This document shows positions 5,864-7,321 of a stretch of 7,321 nt of DNA, one piece after another. Positions within the stretch are counted from its first letter, which is position 1. Each line of letters starts with the position of its first letter. Made by a program: the position numbers and the translations under genes. The DNA is from Treponema sp. (GTDB taxonomy: Bacteria > Spirochaetota > Spirochaetia > Treponematales > Breznakiellaceae): positions 1 through 7,321 of the forward strand of contig JAITAI010000243.1 of assembly GCA_031284195.1 (NCBI GenBank). The letters are read 5' to 3'. The notes under the pieces were generated by a model that was not told the DNA's origin, ran no database searches, and saw only the letters and a list, made by a program, of their open reading frames with translations.

Positions 5864-6793
5864 TTATTTTTCCTTCAAACCGCCAAGCCAGAGGGCGAAA
5901 AGGAGCACTAGCCCTTTGAGTATAAGCTGGAGATATTCGCCGAGGCCAGCCATTACCATACCGTTGCTCAAAACACCGAGGATCAGGACACCGGCAATAA
6001 CGCCGGATATTTTACCTTCCCCGCCGGTAAAACTTACCCCGCCGAGGGTTATTGACGTAAGAACGTTCATCTCTTGTCCTATGCCTGAAGTCGGCTGCCC
6101 CGCATTAATCCTTGAAAGAGTAATGATCGCGGCGATACCGGTAAAAATACCACAGGTGATATAGGCCAGTAAAGTGCCTCTCTTGACGTTTACTCCAGAT
6201 AACCTTGTTGCTTCGGGGTTGCTTCCAATGGCGTACAGTTCCCTGCCGAAAACCGTTTTATTTAACACTAAGGAACCAATGATCGTACATATCAGAAACA
6301 ATATTATCGGGAAAGGAATTATGCCTATGCTCCCTTGTCCGATAAAAGCGAAACTCTTAGGAAAGCCGAATATGGGAAGCCCATTGCAGATGGTATAGCT
6401 TAATCCCCTTACAATCTGCATCATACCCAAAGTCGCAATCATGGGCGGTATTCTTGTCTTTGTTACAATAATCCCATTTACAAGGCTTATTGTGAACCCG
6501 ACGAGGAACCCCAAAACAGCAGACAGCACGGGGTTCATTCCCGTATTTATCATAAAATATGCGGTACTTATTCCAACGATGGAAACCTGGGTGCCCACCG
6601 AAAGATCAACGCCGCCTGTTAGCATAACAAAGGTCATTCCGATTGCCATAATACCAAGGCTTGAAGTCTGCCGGAGAATATTTATAAAATTCCCCGGTGT
6701 CAGAAAAGCCTTGTTTGAAAAAGCAAAAAGAATAACCAAAAAAATTAGCGCCAGGTAAATACCCAGAGTTTGAATTTTTTTCAGTATTTTCAT
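5864..6793 (-). CDS. Sugar ABC transporter permease, RbsC family
   Basis: Inner-membrane permease of the ribose/xylose/AI-2 type (BPD_transp_2) ABC importers; 309 residues is the normal length. About eight to ten hydrophobic segments are visible, roughly at 10-26, 44-60, 66-83, 88-110, 157-177, 207-226, 262-284 and 287-305. Family signatures are LTGGVDLSVG (58-67), the short N-terminal PGNFINILRQ segment, and the cytoplasmic coupling loop RELYAIGSNPEATRLSGV (184-201) that contacts the ATPase. The start has AGGAGG 7 bases upstream, overlapping the stop of the ATPase gene. Substrate is not readable; the family takes up pentoses, hexoses and related polyols, and the neighbouring ula genes suggest a sugar acid or lactone, possibly ascorbate. 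The substrate-binding protein expected for a complete importer is not in the window and may lie upstream of the ATPase. Confidence 0.94.
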   Translation of the reverse strand: MKILKKIQTLGIYLALIFLVILFAFSNKAFLTPGNFINILRQTSSLGIMAIGMTFVMLTGGVDLSVGTQVSIVGISTAYFMINTGMNPVLSAVLGFLVGFTISLVNGIIVTKTRIPPMIATLGMMQIVRGLSYTICNGLPIFGFPKSFAFIGQGSIGIIPFPIILFLICTIIGSLVLNKTVFGRELYAIGSNPEATRLSGVNVKRGTLLAYITCGIFTGIAAIITLSRINAGQPTSGIGQEMNVLTSITLGGVSFTGGEGKISGVIAGVLILGVLSNGMVMAGLGEYLQLILKGLVLLFALWLGGLKEK

Positions 6794-6800
6794 AGCAATT

Positions 6801-6806
6801 CCTCCT
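6801..6806 (-). promoter_or_regulatory. Ribosome binding site of the permease gene
   Basis: AGGAGG on the minus strand, 7 bases before the permease ATG and overlapping the TAG stop of the ATPase gene (TAGGAGG), the same arrangement as at the kinase-ulaG junction. Confidence 0.9.
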
Positions 6807-7321
6807 ATTTACCTGATGCATATTCAAGTACTTTGGCTTGCGAGAATTCTTCTTTTTTAAGTTCTCCGCTTAATCCGCCTTCCGAAAAAACGATCAGGCG
6901 GTCAGACATTCCTAAAAGCTCTTCCATATCCGATGAGATCATAATAACTGCCATACCTTTTTTTACCTGTCCGTTGATGAGTTTATATATTTCATGCTTG
7001 GCATTGACATCAATACCCCTTGTTGGTTCATCGAAAATGATAACCTTTAGATCAGTCGCCATCCATTTTGCCAGGACTATTTTCTGCTGATTTCCACCAC
7101 TCAAGAGTTTAACTTTTTGTTTCAAAGAAGGTGTTTTTACCTTGAGGTTCTCTGAATAATTTTTAGCTATTCTATTTTCCTTCTTTTTGTTTAAAATACC
7201 CCATTGGGAAATTCTTTGAAGGATTGTCAAGGTAATGTTCCAGTCAATAGCCTTATTCAGTACCACACCCAAATTTTTTCTGTCTTCCGGAATTAAGCCG
7301 ATCCCATAGTTTTTTGCGTCC
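6805..7321 (-). CDS. Sugar ABC transporter ATP-binding protein, RbsA type, 5' part missing
   Basis: C-terminal 171 residues of a double ATPase of the RbsA/MglA/XylG kind, which energises sugar import at the inner membrane; the whole protein is usually about 500 residues, so two thirds lie beyond the right edge. Numbered from the first complete codon: the GLIPEDRK linker typical of the second nucleotide-binding domain (8-15), ABC signature LSGGNQQK (73-80), Walker B with catalytic glutamate VIIFDEPTRGID (93-104), and ISSDMEELLGMSDR (128-141). At the switch position a serine replaces histidine, which is normal for the degenerate-switch second domain of this family. The reading frame is open through the edge, so the TTG at 7272 is an internal leucine. 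The stop overlaps the permease ribosome site. First gene visible of the leftward transporter operon; substrate unknown. Confidence 0.95.
   Translation of the reverse strand, partial: DAKNYGIGLIPEDRKNLGVVLNKAIDWNITLTILQRISQWGILNKKKENRIAKNYSENLKVKTPSLKQKVKLLSGGNQQKIVLAKWMATDLKVIIFDEPTRGIDVNAKHEIYKLINGQVKKGMAVIMISSDMEELLGMSDRLIVFSEGGLSGELKKEEFSQAKVLEYASGK

Noticed and set aside
5841..6758. Plus-strand open frames opposite the permease
   Set aside because: They are proline- and isoleucine-rich antisense readings of a membrane protein gene, without domain features or ribosome sites.
7081..7104. Possible broken ATPase because the switch histidine is absent
   Set aside because: Serine at that position is usual in the second nucleotide-binding domain of RbsA/MglA-type proteins; signature and Walker B motifs are intact.
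7270..7272. TTG as a start codon for a short ATPase
   Set aside because: The frame stays open to the window edge and the upstream residues (GLIPEDRK) are a conserved part of RbsA-type proteins, so this is an internal leucine of a cut-off gene.

Overview
The window carries eight protein-coding genes, packed almost without gaps, and reads as a sugar-acid catabolic and uptake locus built around the 'ula' (L-ascorbate utilisation) enzymes. Base composition is moderate (by eye a little under half G+C) and most starts have strong AGGAGG-type ribosome binding sites. This gene set would fit an anaerobic, host- or gut-associated bacterium such as a Treponema-like spirochaete or a Clostridia-type firmicute. 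No marker gene settles the taxonomy, so this is a weak inference.

Layout. (1) Positions 1-1423, minus strand: ulaF then ulaE, overlapping in a TAATG stop/start; ulaE runs off the left edge without its C-terminus. (2) About 1424-1565: a divergent control region with short dyads. (3) Positions 1566-5159, plus strand: an FGGY-family carbohydrate kinase, ulaG (L-ascorbate-6-phosphate lactonase) and an uncharacterised probable beta-propeller protein, with gaps of 10 and 14 bases. (4) Positions 5156-7321, minus strand, convergent with the previous operon and sharing stop-codon bases with it: a truncated sugar ABC ATPase (RbsA type, second nucleotide-binding domain only), an RbsC-type permease and a glyoxalase-II-like metallo-beta-lactamase-fold hydrolase, spaced by 11 and 3 bases. 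No rRNA, tRNA, CRISPR array, insertion sequence or transposase was seen.

How it may work together. In E. coli, ascorbate is phosphorylated during import by a PTS (UlaABC). UlaG then opens L-ascorbate-6-phosphate to 3-keto-L-gulonate-6-phosphate, UlaD decarboxylates that to L-xylulose-5-phosphate, UlaE epimerises it to L-ribulose-5-phosphate and UlaF converts that to D-xylulose-5-phosphate. Here UlaE, UlaF and UlaG are unmistakable, but no PTS or UlaD lies in the window. Instead there is a kinase directly upstream of ulaG and an ABC sugar importer nearby. The most interesting reading is that free ascorbate, or a related lactone, enters by the ABC importer and is phosphorylated in the cytoplasm by the FGGY kinase before UlaG acts. 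The propeller protein and the second metallo-beta-lactamase-fold enzyme are the two members with no assigned role.
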